Part shown: positions 48,631 to 61,395 of the stretch, piece after piece
How positions within the stretch are numbered: the stretch's first letter is position 1
Layout of the letters: each line of letters starts with the position of its first letter
Assembly: GCA_964034945.1 (NCBI GenBank)
Contig: OZ035963.1
Location: 63,754,182-63,818,181 of the forward strand
Source of the DNA: Chrysopilus asiliformis
Taxonomy: Eukaryota; Arthropoda; Insecta; Diptera; Rhagionidae
Length of the DNA stretch: 64,000 nucleotides
Reading direction: 5' to 3'
Program-made: the position numbers and the translations under genes
Notes under the pieces: model-generated
What the model was told of the DNA's origin: nothing
The model's input: only the letters and a program-made list of their open reading frames with translations
Databases searched by the model: none

Positions 48631-50919
48631 TACGCACGGACCTCATCATAATTTTGCCTGAAACGGATTTCACACAATGAACACAATACTTTCCCTGTAT
48701 AGCAGAGGAAAGTAAAAACATCCACTGTGGGCAAAAATGAGACAAAGTGACTTAAAATTTCAATTAAAAATTATAAAACGTTCCAAGCGTAAAAAAGCTC
48801 CAATTTTAAATTTTTTTTAAAAATGCGCCGCATGGGAAATAATAGTTTACAGCAGAAGCGACCCCCGAAACTTCATGTCGATTCCTGGTGGTCGGTATTG
48901 ACCAAATGGTGATTTTTAGTATAAGAAATTATGGCTTTACAATTTGTACAAAAATGCGAGTTCTTTCTAGTAGGTATTTTAGCCATTTATGGGGCCTTTT
49001 GTGACAGGAGACTAGGAGATTTCTAAGGAGCTGCACCTGCCTTTTCAGGGCTCTGCCTCATGCTGTCAAGACTACGACGATCAAAAATGTCAAAACTGTG
49101 AATTTGTCAGGCTTGGTAGTTTAAGTGTTAAAGAAATATAAAAAAATCGAAAAAAAATTAAAAAAAAAACAAATGATAAAATCATAATTTTTTTTGCATA
49201 AAATGTTAATTGGAGATTTACAATATTTTGATAAAAAAAACCGTGAGGTAATTTAGTTTTGTTTTTAAATTTTTTATTAGACTACTGTACAGCAAGCAAA
49301 AGTCAAACCTCAATATAAAATACCCCAAAAAAACAGACAATTTTACTAAAACCCACACTGCAAAAAATCATCGCCGACGGACGGAATAAAAAAAACTTTT
49401 AACAAATATGATTTATTTGGATAGGCGTTTTACTGTCCACCCACCCATCATCCCCCGGTGGGAGTATTTTAAAAATTTGCCTATCGTGCATTCATGCTAT
49501 TTATCCAATGTAGGCCCAGCATATCGTTAAACACTACCCAAAATATTTTGCAAGTGGACAATTTCGAAAGATACCACAAATTGCTTTAGCCTGGCCATGG
49601 AATGTGGACCAAATTGGGGGTGGAGAGGCCAGCATATCTCTAACAACATCAATTAAGTCTGACCAACCATTGCCTTCAATTGAAGCGACTAGAGCTGGAA
49701 AACTGTTTATTTTTTTTACAAAATTTGATGGCAACGAGGCACAAAAAAAATCTCATGAAACTTTATCTCCATTTTTGCACATCACTTAATAAAATGACTA
49801 TCACCAGGCCATTAAAATGCATTGCAAGTTACCAAAAAATGCGAAAAAAAACCTTCATTTACAGTCATTCTCATCTACAGAAATATGCAAATGCAACTGG
49901 CAATTTTATGAGCAATTTAATTAAATTCAATGTGGCCGCAGGATGGCATTCTGTCTCACGCTGCAACTGTCATATTTAGCTGATGTGATACAACGTTGTG
50001 TTATTTCAGTTTTATGCACAAAAAAAAATGAACGCCTGAAATGATGAGAGAAATAAACTGTCATTCAAAAATATTATATTTACACCATATTTCCAAGCGA
50101 TTGATAATTGAGAAGCTTATTTCCGACATAAAACAAATAACATTCATAACACGACTAGTGGACGTGTGTCTCACCAAATTCGTTTGGGTATTTCTAATAA
50201 AAAGACCCTTTTTTCTGCGCACTGTCCGAATGGGCCTGAAACAAACCTTTTTGCTAGTAATTCAAATTAGGCGGTTTAAAAAGGGTTATGAGAAGGGTTA
50301 GTTAGGCAAATAATGTCCACACTTTACACTCGATTGATATTAATGACGTGACCACGCCATTGAAATTTATTTCCATCACCCATGATTAATTTCAGAATAT
50401 TTTTTTTTGTCATCTCATTTAAATTTGTATATGCATGAAATGAACAAGTAGACGACTGTGTCTCTGTGGGTGCCATTGATAATTAAGTGGTTGAAATTTT
50501 TCCCCTTGCAATTTGAATTGCCCTTATTTACTGTGAATGCCGTGTGTGTGTGGCACCAGATGAAAAAAAAGTAGCCCATAGTCCGACTGCAGATTTAACG
50601 ATAATTTTAGCTTGGCGTTTTATAATTGATGCATCCGTCCAGGAATCTCTCTATGTAAAAAAAAAACTAAAACTTGACGCATATTACACTTTGGCCGTGA
50701 ATAATGAATGCCCTTTATTTTGTTTTATTTTATTGTCATTTGAAGATGACCCTGTAGTTCAAGAGAATCGTCGACATGGTCTGTCACTTTCTTTGAGTTT
50801 GACATTTAAATTACCCGCAATTATAAAATTACCCTAATCCAGAATCTAAAAATATGTCAAAAGTTTTGATAAAATTTCATTTTCAAGGATTTTTTGATTA
50901 ACAAATTTATATTGAAATA
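48631..50919. other. AT-rich DNA, no gene seen
   Basis: An F-family motif (TGCGCCGCATGGGAAA) at about 48823. The frames at 49534-50301 and 50544-50837 show no domain. Confidence 0.4.
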
Positions 50920-51407
50920 CTAGCTTGCATACCCGTCGTTGCCGGGTTAAGTTTTTTCAAATTTTTTTTTTATGGTCTATGTTGGAGCTAAACTTCAGGC
51001 CAATCGGCTCTGTAGTTTCCCCGCTAAAGGGTAACATAGAGCAAGAGTTTCGAGATCACTTTACCCCCTCCCCTTACTCCCCCACCTCTCGGGCTACTTT
51101 TTAATGGGTCTATGTTGGGGCTGGACCCCCGACGAACATCTATGCCAAATTTCAGGCCAATAGGTTCAGTAGTTTCCCCGCGAAAGAGTAACATAGAGGG
51201 AAAACTAAGTTTCGAAATCACTTTACCCCCTCCCCTTACTCCCCCCACCCCTCGCGCTATTTTTCCATATGCCTATATTGGAACCAGAGCTACCACAGAC
51301 ACTCTTGCCAAATTTCAAGTCAATCGGTTCAGCTGTTTTTGCGTGAAAGAGGAACAGACAGACAGATAGACAGACAGACACCAAATCAATTTTTTATATT
51401 AGTATGA
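50920..51407 (-). mobile_element. Helitron-like element, family A, full length
   Basis: On the minus strand it starts A|TCATACTAATATA (ending at 51407), with a GTCT microsatellite, two modules, the CCCGGCAACGACGGG hairpin and CTAG at 50920. It is 488 bp, nearly the same as the copy at 8539 (486 bp). Confidence 0.8.
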
Positions 51408-51674
51408 TATAGGACTGGGCAACTGATGGGGGCATTGAAGGAAGTGGGTTGGGTTTTTTCAAAAGAAACCGGATTTTTCACAACCCTGCTGCGAATGCTC
51501 ATTTTTTGGCCACTTCGGGTTTCACGAACGGCCACTAGACCAAGTTCGCAGGCACTTTTGCTAACTCGATTTAGCGATCGCCTAAAATTTCGTGAAATTC
51601 GCCATTAGCAACTTATATAATTTTTGTCAAATTATTTCTTAGTTTCTTAAGAGTAGTCGACGCAAACGGGCCTA

Positions 51675-52049
51675 AAGGTGCCGCTCCACATGAGAGTAAA
51701 TGCCGGCGAGAACCTCTCGATAGCAGCTACTCGCGAATGGACACGTCTCTGAGAGTCGCTCGCAGAGACTCGCAAAAACTCGTGAGCTAGTTTCTGCGAG
51801 CTGTCAAAAGTGATTCTACTCTCTAGTCGACTCGCACCCACTGAACTCTCGGGGAGTTGCTCGACAGATACGAACGGCGTATGAATTTCGCTAGTAGCTC
51901 TCGAGAACTCGCCAAAGCAAGATGTCAAAAAAATCAAGATATTGGTCTTGAAAAGAGAAAAATCGCCGAAGTTAACTCTCAACTGCGAGTAACTCTCGAG
52001 AGTTTTTGAGAGTTACTCGCGTATTTACTCTCATGTGGAGCGGCACCTT
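51675..52049. mobile_element. Family-A' palindromic MITE, copy A6
   Basis: Both ends are intact. The flanks read CCTAA|AGGTGCC and GGCACCT|TAAGA, consistent with a TAA target duplication. It lacks the CAAATGGACAACCTC piece near 51980 seen in sister copies. Confidence 0.85.
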
Positions 52050-53924
52050 AAGACAACGAACTTGCTTTAAAGTATTGTTACTTAAAAGCGAATTAACACC
52101 CTTTAAACGCCTAAACAACAACAATCTCTTGACATCCGACCTCTAATTAACGACTTAATGAGTAATTAATTAATTTGATACACAATTCAAAAAATGTAAC
52201 ACGTGTTCCAATAAAGTTACAAAATTTAAGAGTCACGTTTGGTAATTATGACCTCGATTCGAAATTCTTCTCTATAATTCTTCAGTTTCTGGAATTGACT
52301 TTCTAAATTTTTTAAAATATTTGAATTTTTCCGCATATTTAACCACTGTAACGAATATGTGTGGACATTACAACTCTTTAATCAACAAAACTATTAATTA
52401 TTAAATTCGCGTGAATCACTTATGAGTTTCCAAACATCATCATCTGATATTAATATCTGCCAGCACATGTCATCAGTCACTCAATTAAAGACAGCAAAAT
52501 TACGAAGTCATTTTTTATGGGAAATTCAATTCCCGGAAGGAAGAAGAAAAATGAAACGTTTTCCTTTCGTCACATTCGGGCAATTAGTCAAGTTGGCAAC
52601 ATATCAACACGTCATTCGGATGAGACAAAAGCTCACGTTCAGAACCCAAACGTATCCCAGAAAAGGGATTCGTATATCCTATGAATTCTTACATATGTCG
52701 TTTCTTGAAAAATGTCTTCTTGGGTTCTTTTTGCCCTTTGCTCAAGAAAGTTTCAAGACTTTCTGGTGGTAAATGTGATGTACATGACAAGCACAGAATC
52801 GAAATCAAATCAAGTATCTTTCCTTCGGGATGAATAATATTCTTCATCCTTTACTTTGTTTAAATATCAATGATGAACTTTGGTTGATTTGACATGAATT
52901 AGGGTCGCTATTTCAAATCACATAAAATACGTGATCATTCGAAATTTGGAGACATAAATTTTTAATTATAAAAGAGCTGGTTGACATTTTTTTTTCATTG
53001 GGAAAATCAGTGAAAGACAATAAAGAAAATTCGTCCAATTTAATATAGCACACTCTAGAACAGGAGCTGATGGCATCGTTACCACATTTTATCAAAGTAA
53101 CTGTCGCTTCCTTTACAATCAAAATTTATAACCACTACAAATAAAAATACAGTTCAATGAAACACAACCTTCCACGGCAATGGCTTGACACGAACTGATT
53201 TAAAATGAAATGCGTCATGCTAATAATGCCCGGATTCCAACTCAAAGCACGATTTGTTTTATTCCTGCGATCCGAAGCCGCAACACACAAGCATTACAGC
53301 ACACAATAAAAGGTCGATTATAGTGGCTACGCTGTTAAAGCCACTCTGTGTGATGAGCCAGCCGAGCCACTAGCTGATGATGCCTGCTCTAGAATAAATA
53401 AAATGTTGTAACGATGCAAATCGCAACGGGAAAAGTTTGAAACATATTTTAGTGATGCGACAACATCACAAATTTTAATAGCGAATTGGTTTCCTGAACG
53501 AATAGTTCCTCTTAAAAATATCATCGATCCCAAAACTATAAAAAGTGAGAACCTGCCAATTGCCAGATGTAACTTTTGGAGTATGAAGTCCAGCAGATTT
53601 AATTTTCTAACTTCAAAAAATGATCGAAATTTTCGTCCTTGATCTGGAAAATGTACTTTCAAGCACTAATCGACTAGACATTGAGGCTGGGTTCTAGCAT
53701 AAAGACGCTCAGCTAGGGCGTAATTTTTCTGAGGGGGCGTTTTAGGCGACTTCACGAAGGACAATACATGGAGCTCTGATTATCTGGCTGTTTTTTTTAG
53801 GTCAATTAAATGATGTTTTTGATCCTGGTATTCAAAAGTTTTCTCCTGAAGGGATTCGATTTAAAAAGACGAAGGAGAGTCTAATTTAGTATCCTGTGAA
53901 ATTGCATTTCTAGTAAATAGCAAG
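52050..53924. other. DNA with no supported gene
   Basis: The frames at 52422-52772 (116 codons) and 53327-53662 (111 codons) have no recognisable domain. They may be chance. Confidence 0.35.
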
Positions 53925-54159
53925 TGAAAATTCAAATTTTCGTGAGACACCTCCGTCCCCCGCACCGCTCAAACCATTAATGATATCGGAAAAACGAGAA
54001 CGGGTTCTTAATCAGAGGGCCGAAAAACCCCCCTACGCAAAGTTTAAGCGAAATCGGAGACATGTCACAAAATTGAAAAAATCGCAAGGGGTACCCCTTG
54101 ATGTTTTTTAAGGACGAAAAATGCAAGTCCTCCGATCGGGCCGAAATTCAAAACTTAGA

Positions 54160-54300
54160 GGTTATCAGGGACGGAGAATCGATATCCGGTGTCCTTTTTG
54201 AGGGGGGCGGTGCGGTTTGGGGGGTACAAGGATGAGGTCCTTGAAAAATCCTTTTGTCCACAAAAAGGACACCGGATATCGATTCCTCGTCCCCGAAAAC
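54160..54300. repeat. Inverted repeat around a G-rich loop
   Basis: CGATATCCGGTGTCCTTTTT and AAAAAGGACACCGGATATCG are perfect 20-bp arms, extended outward by GGGACGGAGAAT and ATTCCTCGTCCCC. The wider stretch 53930-54380 has a less AT-rich composition and is probably one decayed element. Confidence 0.8.
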
Positions 54301-54380
54301 TCTAAGATCCCGAATTTCAAAAAAATCCTTTTAGCCGTTTCCGAGATAAAAGGATTCAATTTTTAGGGATTTAACATTTG

Positions 54381-55619
54381 AATAATCCTTTGTCACACTC
54401 GTAATTTTTGGCCTATTGACTCGCGGAAAACGGTTTTTGATAGATAAAAGGATCCTAAAGCATGTGTGTTTTTTGTTTTTGCCAAAACTATTGAACTTTT
54501 TTAACAGGGAATTTTTTTCTCGAAACTTGAAAATTTCTTGAGATTTTTTTTTGAAAATTTCAATAATTTACAAAATTAAATTTAATAAAAAAAATTACTA
54601 CAAAATGTTGGGAAATGGTTATTAAATTACAAAATTCCAGCATTTTTATAATATTTTTTATATTTTGGCGCTCAAATCCAGGTTTATTCGCCGTGTGACC
54701 ATTTAGGCCAACACAAATTGCGGTCATAATGTAAACAGGAAATCACACTAAAAACATTTCAATTAAAGTGGCAAGACATTTTCCACTCCAATGTGAGCAT
54801 CTTCTTATTGTGATATAAATTTAAAGAATTTTTTAAAAAAAACAGCATATATTTTGACAGTTTTGAGGAACGAAAATTCATTTGTAAACAAAATCAAGCT
54901 GTTGACATACAAAAACCAAGAATATTCTCTTTCAACTCAAGAAAACCGAAAATATTTTCATTGGGTTTTCATCAATGTACGTCGCTTCCGTCGTTTTGAT
55001 ACATAAAACGGAAACAAAGCAATTTTTTTTAATAAAATTAATTGCACGTAGTTTATAAATAAGTCATCAAATCATTAATATTTGATTTTTCATTCGAATA
55101 AATATTTACACGTTGTGCAGAATTTGTATATTGACGTTTGTTGAAATGTACGTCCGTACGATTGATGATTGTGTGGTGCATTGCAATCAACATTTAGTGT
55201 GGTTTTTATCAACATAGGATGAAGTGTGCTGTTTTGGACATTTTTTATTCGGCATTTCGTCGCCCGAGAATTTAATTGTCGTCTGTTGTCCGGCGTTTAG
55301 AACAACGTACGACAAATAAATTCTCGGGCGACGATTTTTTGTTCAATTTTTCGATTTTTTGTTCTTTTTTGTTCAAAACATTTTTTTTTGACGTTTTTTG
55401 CCAAATTTTTCTTAAATAATGAGATTAATATAAACGCCCTATGGATCCTAAGAGGTCGATAAGTGTATGTTGCGCTTAATTTTTCAAGAATTTCTCGACT
55501 TTTTGATCGCTGCGTATATTTTGAACGCAAAAAGTTCCTTAAAAGATTTTATTTTTCGTATTTCCAGAAATAGGGTGAATCTGGCCAAAACAAAGTCCGA
55601 TTTAGAATCAAAATTTTGT
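54381..55619. other. AT-rich DNA, no gene seen
   Basis: A small inverted pair GTCGCCCGAGAATTTA / AAATTCTCGGGCGAC near 55259-55335. No gene. Confidence 0.45.
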
Positions 55620-56070
55620 TTTAAATACCACCCCAATATTTTTAATTATATTTAATTATGCAGGTGGTAGGTCTGTGGGGTTGTACTTGATGAACTTTTC
55701 GCAGACTATATAATAAAAAATAAATTTTTTCACAGTTTTCCTAACGTTTTTCGTTATTGTAGCGGAATTAAATTTCTATAACGTTATAACGCAGTTTTGA
55801 GGGGGAAAAAACGGAAAATCGTTATTTTATTTCGTTATTTCGTTACGTTACGATAAAGTTTCCCATCCCTGCTTTAGAAGTTAGGCAGACAGCAGGTAAT
55901 TGACCCCTTTACCTGCTGTCTTCCGAACTTCTGAAGCAGGAGGGATGGGAAACGTTGTCGTAACGTAACGAAATAACGAAACAAAATAACGATTTTCCGT
56001 TTTTGCCCCTCAAAACTGCGTTATAACGTTATAGAAATTTAATTACGCTACAATAACGAAAAACGTTTAC
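55620..56070. mobile_element. hAT-end repeat D2 in a large palindrome
   Basis: The left arm (about 55745-55900) contains ATAACGTTATAGAAATTTAA-type sequence, the hAT-like tip CCCATCCCTG (ending at 55871) and the flank CTTTAGAAGTTAGGCAGACA. The right arm repeats all of this in reverse to about 56065, around TTGACCCC. The left outer part, 55620-55740, matches 8430-8535. Confidence 0.8.
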
Positions 56071-57170
56071 AGAAAAAAAAGCAGATCATATAAAAATTAT
56101 GGAACTGTAATGAAATGTTTAGGGGGAAAAACCGGGTGAGGGACGCTAAGAATTAAGTCGAGATATAGAGACACAATGACATACCCACGTTCAATTTTGT
56201 ATTAGATTGTCAATTTAAAGCAACTTTTTTTAAAGAACTTTTTCTTAACTTTTTTTTCAATGTTACAAAAGTTACAGGTTTTTAAAAACTGCTTTTCAAA
56301 CAGCATTTTTTATAAAATTACTATTAAGTGCTAGAATTTTCTTACCACTTGAGCAAACTATGCCCGAAATCAATCCACGTACCCTATGAGTGAAAAAATT
56401 ATCTGAAAATCTATGGATTTGATTATGTGATAATTCGATTAAATTATGAACGGGCATAAACAGATCGCAGCTCATCATAATTTCAAGTTTATTTTTGCGA
56501 TGATGAATTTAGACCACAATCAGAGTACACACTCATCAATATGGAAATTATCTCTAAGCAAACGCTATCGTTTCGTTTAAATTCAAAATCAAACAGAAAA
56601 AAAACAAACAGAAATTTACGGAACTTTAATGCTATCTGATTAAAATCCATAAGGATCCAATCTTACGAAAAAAAACCCCCTCAAACACAACGGGAAAACG
56701 CAATTTATTAGTGCTGATCTCATGTCTAGCTGATGGTCGGTCCATTGGATGTTTTTTTCTTTCCTTGAAGCGATTCCCAGTGAAAATTCTGGAGTGGAAA
56801 ATGGAAGCATCTCGGGAAGATGCCGACTCGACTATGAGGCATAGCATATGTGGTCTCAAAATGAAGCTCTTTGGATACGGAGATTTCCTTATACTATCTT
56901 TCGGAAGATGATATGCGATATATCTGATGTGAAGAAGCCACTCGGCAAATATCGCCAACATATGTTTGACTTAAGATATCAAAACGGGTCAAACACACAA
57001 GAAAGCAAGCAAAAAAAAACAACCGACTTGAGAAAAAGAACCTTCTTATGTTCGTTTCGCTATACTTAAGTCGTTTGTCTTAAGTGAGTTCATGTGGATA
57101 GAAGTCGAAGATTATGTGAATTGGGGCTACTTTACCGCCCATTTCGTACGGTGGCAAGAACTATATGGGG
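56071..57170. other. DNA with no supported gene
   Basis: The frames at 56632-56961 (minus) and 56711-57069 (plus) overlap and lack domains. Confidence 0.4.
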
Positions 57171-57578
57171 ATATCGCACATGGTCCCGTAGACTGTAGTA
57201 TCTCAAAAAAATGTGTTTTTGAGTAATTATTCCATTATGTAAAGGAAAATTGACTGAATCAAATGAAAAACAAATTTAAATGTAAACGTAGTCCTAAAAT
57301 TTATTTTTTTTTGGTTTTTTAAATTCCCATTTTTTAAAATTTAAATTGATTTTGTGGAAAACAAACCTATCTCTATCTTTTATTATTGCAAAAAAAAAAA
57401 AATGAAGCAAATGATCTGTAAATTATTATCAAAAGAGTAATAAATTGAAATATTACTGTACAGACAACAGAAAAAACAATTATTCATAAACAATTATTTT
57501 GAAATGAAAACTTTGAATGCGTTTTTCTCAAAATGGCCGATTTTGAGATACTACAGTCTACGGGACCATGTGCGATAT
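57171..57578. mobile_element. 408-bp MITE with perfect 38-bp inverted ends
   Basis: ATATCGCACATGGTCCCGTA plus GACTGTAGTATCTCAAAA on the left, with the exact complement on the right. The interior is AT-rich and non-coding. The outer ATAT may be the target duplication. Single copy in this window. Confidence 0.9.
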
Positions 57579-58135
57579 GTGGCCCATCTTAATCAACATC
57601 AGCGTGCATACAAACGATAATGTCTTGAAACAAATTATGTATGTATCTTTGGACTTGTGGCTTTTAGACGGTTTTTTTATGCTACGCCGGAAGGGTAACC
57701 GTATCCATTGGGCAACGTATGTTCAACAAAACTATCGAACCTGAATATGAATGCAGCAGAACAACAAGAAAATTATGTGTTCGGAAGTCAATTTTTTTTA
57801 ATCACTTTTGAGAACTCGAAGTAACAAAAAATGCACTTTCGACAATACAATTTTAAACAAAAAATCAAATTCTACGTGATTTTGTAGTTTTAGGCTAACA
57901 AAATATTTATTTAGAAAAAACATTTGAAAATTATTCTTCAAAAAAATATGTGCTTAAAACCAGACACGAAAAATGATGACATTTTTTTGAATTGTAAAGA
58001 AGTTGTTTGTGATGATTTTTTTCTTTTCCAAAAAAAGCAAGACCTACCCGCTCTCAAAAGCACTAACTTCGAAATCACTCAACCAATTGAAATGAAATTA
58101 TTAGTTGAAAGTTTGGGAAAATGTTGGCGTATTTG
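57579..58135. other. AT-rich DNA, no gene seen
   Basis: The plus-strand frame at 57924-58136 has no domain. Confidence 0.4.
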
Positions 58136-58490
58136 AGAGAATTAAAGTTTACGAGAATGGAATACCTCCCGCAAATTTTAAACTTTCCGGGCTTCTGGTG
58201 CTCCCCTTCCTCCACTTCCTTCCGCTCCTTCTCGCGCCCCCTCCTTCCGGCTCCTCCCGCAGCCCTTACTTTGCAAATCATTCGTTTCCTTGCCAGGCCC
58301 ACAATATTCCACATTAGAGAATTAAAGTTTACGAGAATGGAATGCGTCTCGCAAATTTTAAACTTTCCGGGCTTCTTGTGCTCCTCTTCCTCCACTTCCT
58401 TCCGCTCCCTCCACCCCCTCCTCCAGCTGCCCCCCTCACCTTGCAAATCAATCGTTTTTTTGCCAGGCCCACAATATTCCACATTCGGTA
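58136..58490 (+). repeat. 180-bp tandem duplication
   Basis: AGAGAATTAAAGTTTACGAG starts at 58136 and again at 58316. Both units carry GCAAATTTTAAACTTTCCGG, a C/T-rich middle and GCCAGGCCCACAATATTCCA. The units differ mainly in the pyrimidine tract. Because 180 is divisible by three, long frames (154 and 179 codons) run through both strands, and these are by-products. Confidence 0.9.
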
Positions 58491-59983
58491 CACACAGAAT
58501 TTTTACTAATTGGGTTTTACTAATGGCTTTCACTTGTTTCTTCAATTTTCTCGAAAACGGTTCGGTTTTCGAAATGTCCTTATAAATACCTGCCGAAAAA
58601 CCCCAAAATGTCATCCGATCTCTCTGCCGGTGGGGATTACAAAACCAATTCCACTATTTTTTCACTTCTATTTGATCTTAATCCATCCTCCTTCCTTGCC
58701 GACCGTTTTCCAATATTTTAAAACACATTTCAATTTTTTCCTGTTTTGCAGAAAATTCTTTGCACCTATTGGGGTAACAAAACGTTAGCTTTTTCGAAGG
58801 GTATTCTTTTCCGGAACCAACTGTCGCTGGCTTAGGTGTTCTTAAGTTACTACAAGACACAAACGATGCTTTATTATACTCGTTCTTATATGAAAAAAGT
58901 TATGAAAAACTTTCTTAAGAGGAAGTTGAACATATGTTTGTTCTTTCATCTGCTTTACAACGGATTTGGTTGCGGCCGGTCTCCCAAGTGATTTTTTTTT
59001 CTTGTCCAACAGTTGGAGCCTCGATGCTGTATTTCCTTCCACTGTAAATCCCTCACATCACAGTTCGAAAAGTTTGAGCTAAGCAACTTAAGAAGTCTGC
59101 GAAGCAATCTTAACTGAAATTAAGGGAACAAAATCGAGTAGATTGGGTAACTTCTTATAGAGTGTGTGGAATTCGCAGGCAAGCGGCGGCATAAGTCATT
59201 TTGATCTTTTTGATCCGTTCTTTGCTCATTTTCCTATTAAAGTGGAAGAACTTTGACTTCTGATGGACTTCCACTCATCATCACGAGTCAAAAGTGAAGC
59301 AATCCACATTCGTATATGCCGTAATTGTCTTCTTGCACCAGACCAGATGGATAAATATGTTCCCGACGGATTTTATGGGATTGGTTTACTCTACACTTGA
59401 TTCGAGAGTAAAAACATGACCAGAAAAAAAGTCAACATTCATAAAATTATCCAGGAAGTTGGCCTGTTTTGTAAAATGGAATCACAAGAGCGAATGCAAT
59501 TTTCACTTGGATTGTGATTTGATACGGGAAGTCGATTATAAACCAGTTGATCTTGAACCATGAAGAATATTTACTTTTTTTTCACATCCAGGAAAGAAAT
59601 TAGTTCTTGAGTCTTTCGAGAAATTAGCGTCAATTATTTTGTGATTGATTGGTGGTTTTTCAATTGAGATGATTTAAAATGGAAATGGTGGTATTTCGGT
59701 ATATTGGAAAATGTCGGTATATTAGAAATGTCGATATTTTCTGAGAAGCCCTAGTAGATGTGATAATTAAAAAATTGTAGCAATTTGTTTCGATTTTTTA
59801 AAATTATTTTTTAACAAAACATTTGATCACAAAAATTTTTCCAAAAAATCCTACCTTTTTATTAAAAGAAATATCCGAATTTTTTCGAAATCCAGATATT
59901 CAAAAGTTATCTAATTTTAAGAAAGTTGTCTAGTTAAAGAAAAAATCTGCCCTTTAAGTACAAAGATCTTCTTTTATGGCTAG
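58491..59983. other. DNA with no supported gene
   Basis: The frames at 58510-58788 and 58842-59042 lack domains. Confidence 0.4.
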
Positions 59984-60568
59984 GGACAGTCCCGAATTTC
60001 GACATGTCGTCGGATTTTTCAATTCTGTGTTAAAAGAACCATGCATGAAATTGCGTTTTTCGTGCCCCTGGGTTAACTTTTGAACCCGTGTAGTTTTCAC
60101 TTTGGTTGAGTACTTTTTGGAAAGGGCACAGTCTCTAGTTTCATCCATATATGGCTTCAAGAGCCACCGGATTGCAGGGGGAGGGTGAGGGGTTAACGAA
60201 CTTTCTTGTGATTTCTGCAACGATTTCTGTGAAAAATCACAAGAAAGTTCGTTCTCCCCTCACCATCCCCCTGCAACCCGGTGGTTTTTGACGGCATATA
60301 TGGATGAAACTAGAGACTGTGCCCTTTCCAAAAAGTACTCAACCAAAGTGAAAACTACACGGGTTCAAAAGTTAGTTTAGAGGTGCAAAATCGTCCATCG
60401 TTCTTTATGAAACGCTAGATAAAACTATCACTAAACATACAAAGTGTGTTCTATTATTTCGGCTATAAGTTGTAAATTACATATTTTTTCGGCCACACAG
60501 CATTTTTTCGGTGATTTACCACCTAGGTCGCATCCAACACAAAATTTTTCGCCTGCGGCGCATTACCC
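59984..60568 (+). repeat. F-family repeat F4, split by E2
   Basis: The left part (AGGGACAGTCCCGAATTTCG to TTTTTCAATTCTGTGTT) and the right part (CGGTGATTTACCACCTAGG to CGCCTGCGGCGCATT) match the F1 order. The fold-back E2 lies between them. Confidence 0.65.
60033..60406. mobile_element. Fold-back element E2, nested in F4
   Basis: The ends are AAAGAACCATGCATG and CATCGTTCTTT, with arms matching E1 at 3135-3556 but without the extra tandem TTGAAGCCATATATGG repeats. Confidence 0.8.
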
Positions 60569-60814
60569 TTTGCTTATGTTGTTAAAATTTCAGTGCCATT
60601 TATTTTAAGAGCATGAAGAGGAACAAAAGTTGTAGCATTTAAATTTTCGATATTGCGTCGCATTCTGACAAACGATTTTGTCGTCTTTCCGTTCGTTCGT
60701 TCGTCTGTCTGTCTGCCCGTGAACACCATAACTTTAGAAATGATTTAGCTAGAGATTTGAAATGTTGTACACTTACGTTTCTAGTAAATAACTAGGCTTT
60801 GTTCTTTAATGGTC

Positions 60815-61395
60815 AAAATTGGATTATTCCTTCCTCCTTTCCCCTTTCACATAAAAACGAAACTGTTTTTTTTGCAATTTTCTTGAAAACGGTGAATCGC
60901 ATTGAAAAAATTATTAAGGTAAAATATGTTTAGAATATGATTTTACATAACCCTTTCATACATCACAATCCAATTGGACCCCTTCCTCCCCCTTTCCCAT
61001 ACAAATGGAATACTTTTTTCTTGTTTCCTAGAAAATTGTGCATCGTTTCGAAAAATTTATAAAGATGAAATGTGTTTCTTACATGATTTTACATAACTTA
61101 TGTATACATAAAAATCCCCTGGTATCCCTCCTTCCCCCCTCCAACATACAAATTGAATTAATTTTTTTTCTATTATCTCGAAAATCGTGAGTCATATTGA
61201 AAAATTTATAAAGATAAAATCGGTTTAGAATATGATTTTACATAACTTATACATACATCAAAATCCAATTTGACCACTCCTTCCCCACTCTCCTCTACCA
61301 ATTGATTTTTTTTTTAAATAAAATTTTTGTCTGTCCTCATATAGAGTATCTGACGATTGGACCCTCGCAATTGTAGCCTTTTTGATGTCTCAAAT
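60815..61395 (+). repeat. Satellite-like family B, copy B4
   Basis: Three units with landmarks at about 60911, 61057 and 61206 (spacing 146 and 149 bp), uninterrupted. It ends CATATAGAGTATCTGACGATT...GCAATTG. Confidence 0.8.

Noticed and set aside
58075..58614. 179- and 154-codon frames on opposite strands
   Set aside because: Both come from a 180-bp tandem duplication whose length keeps frames open. There is no domain.
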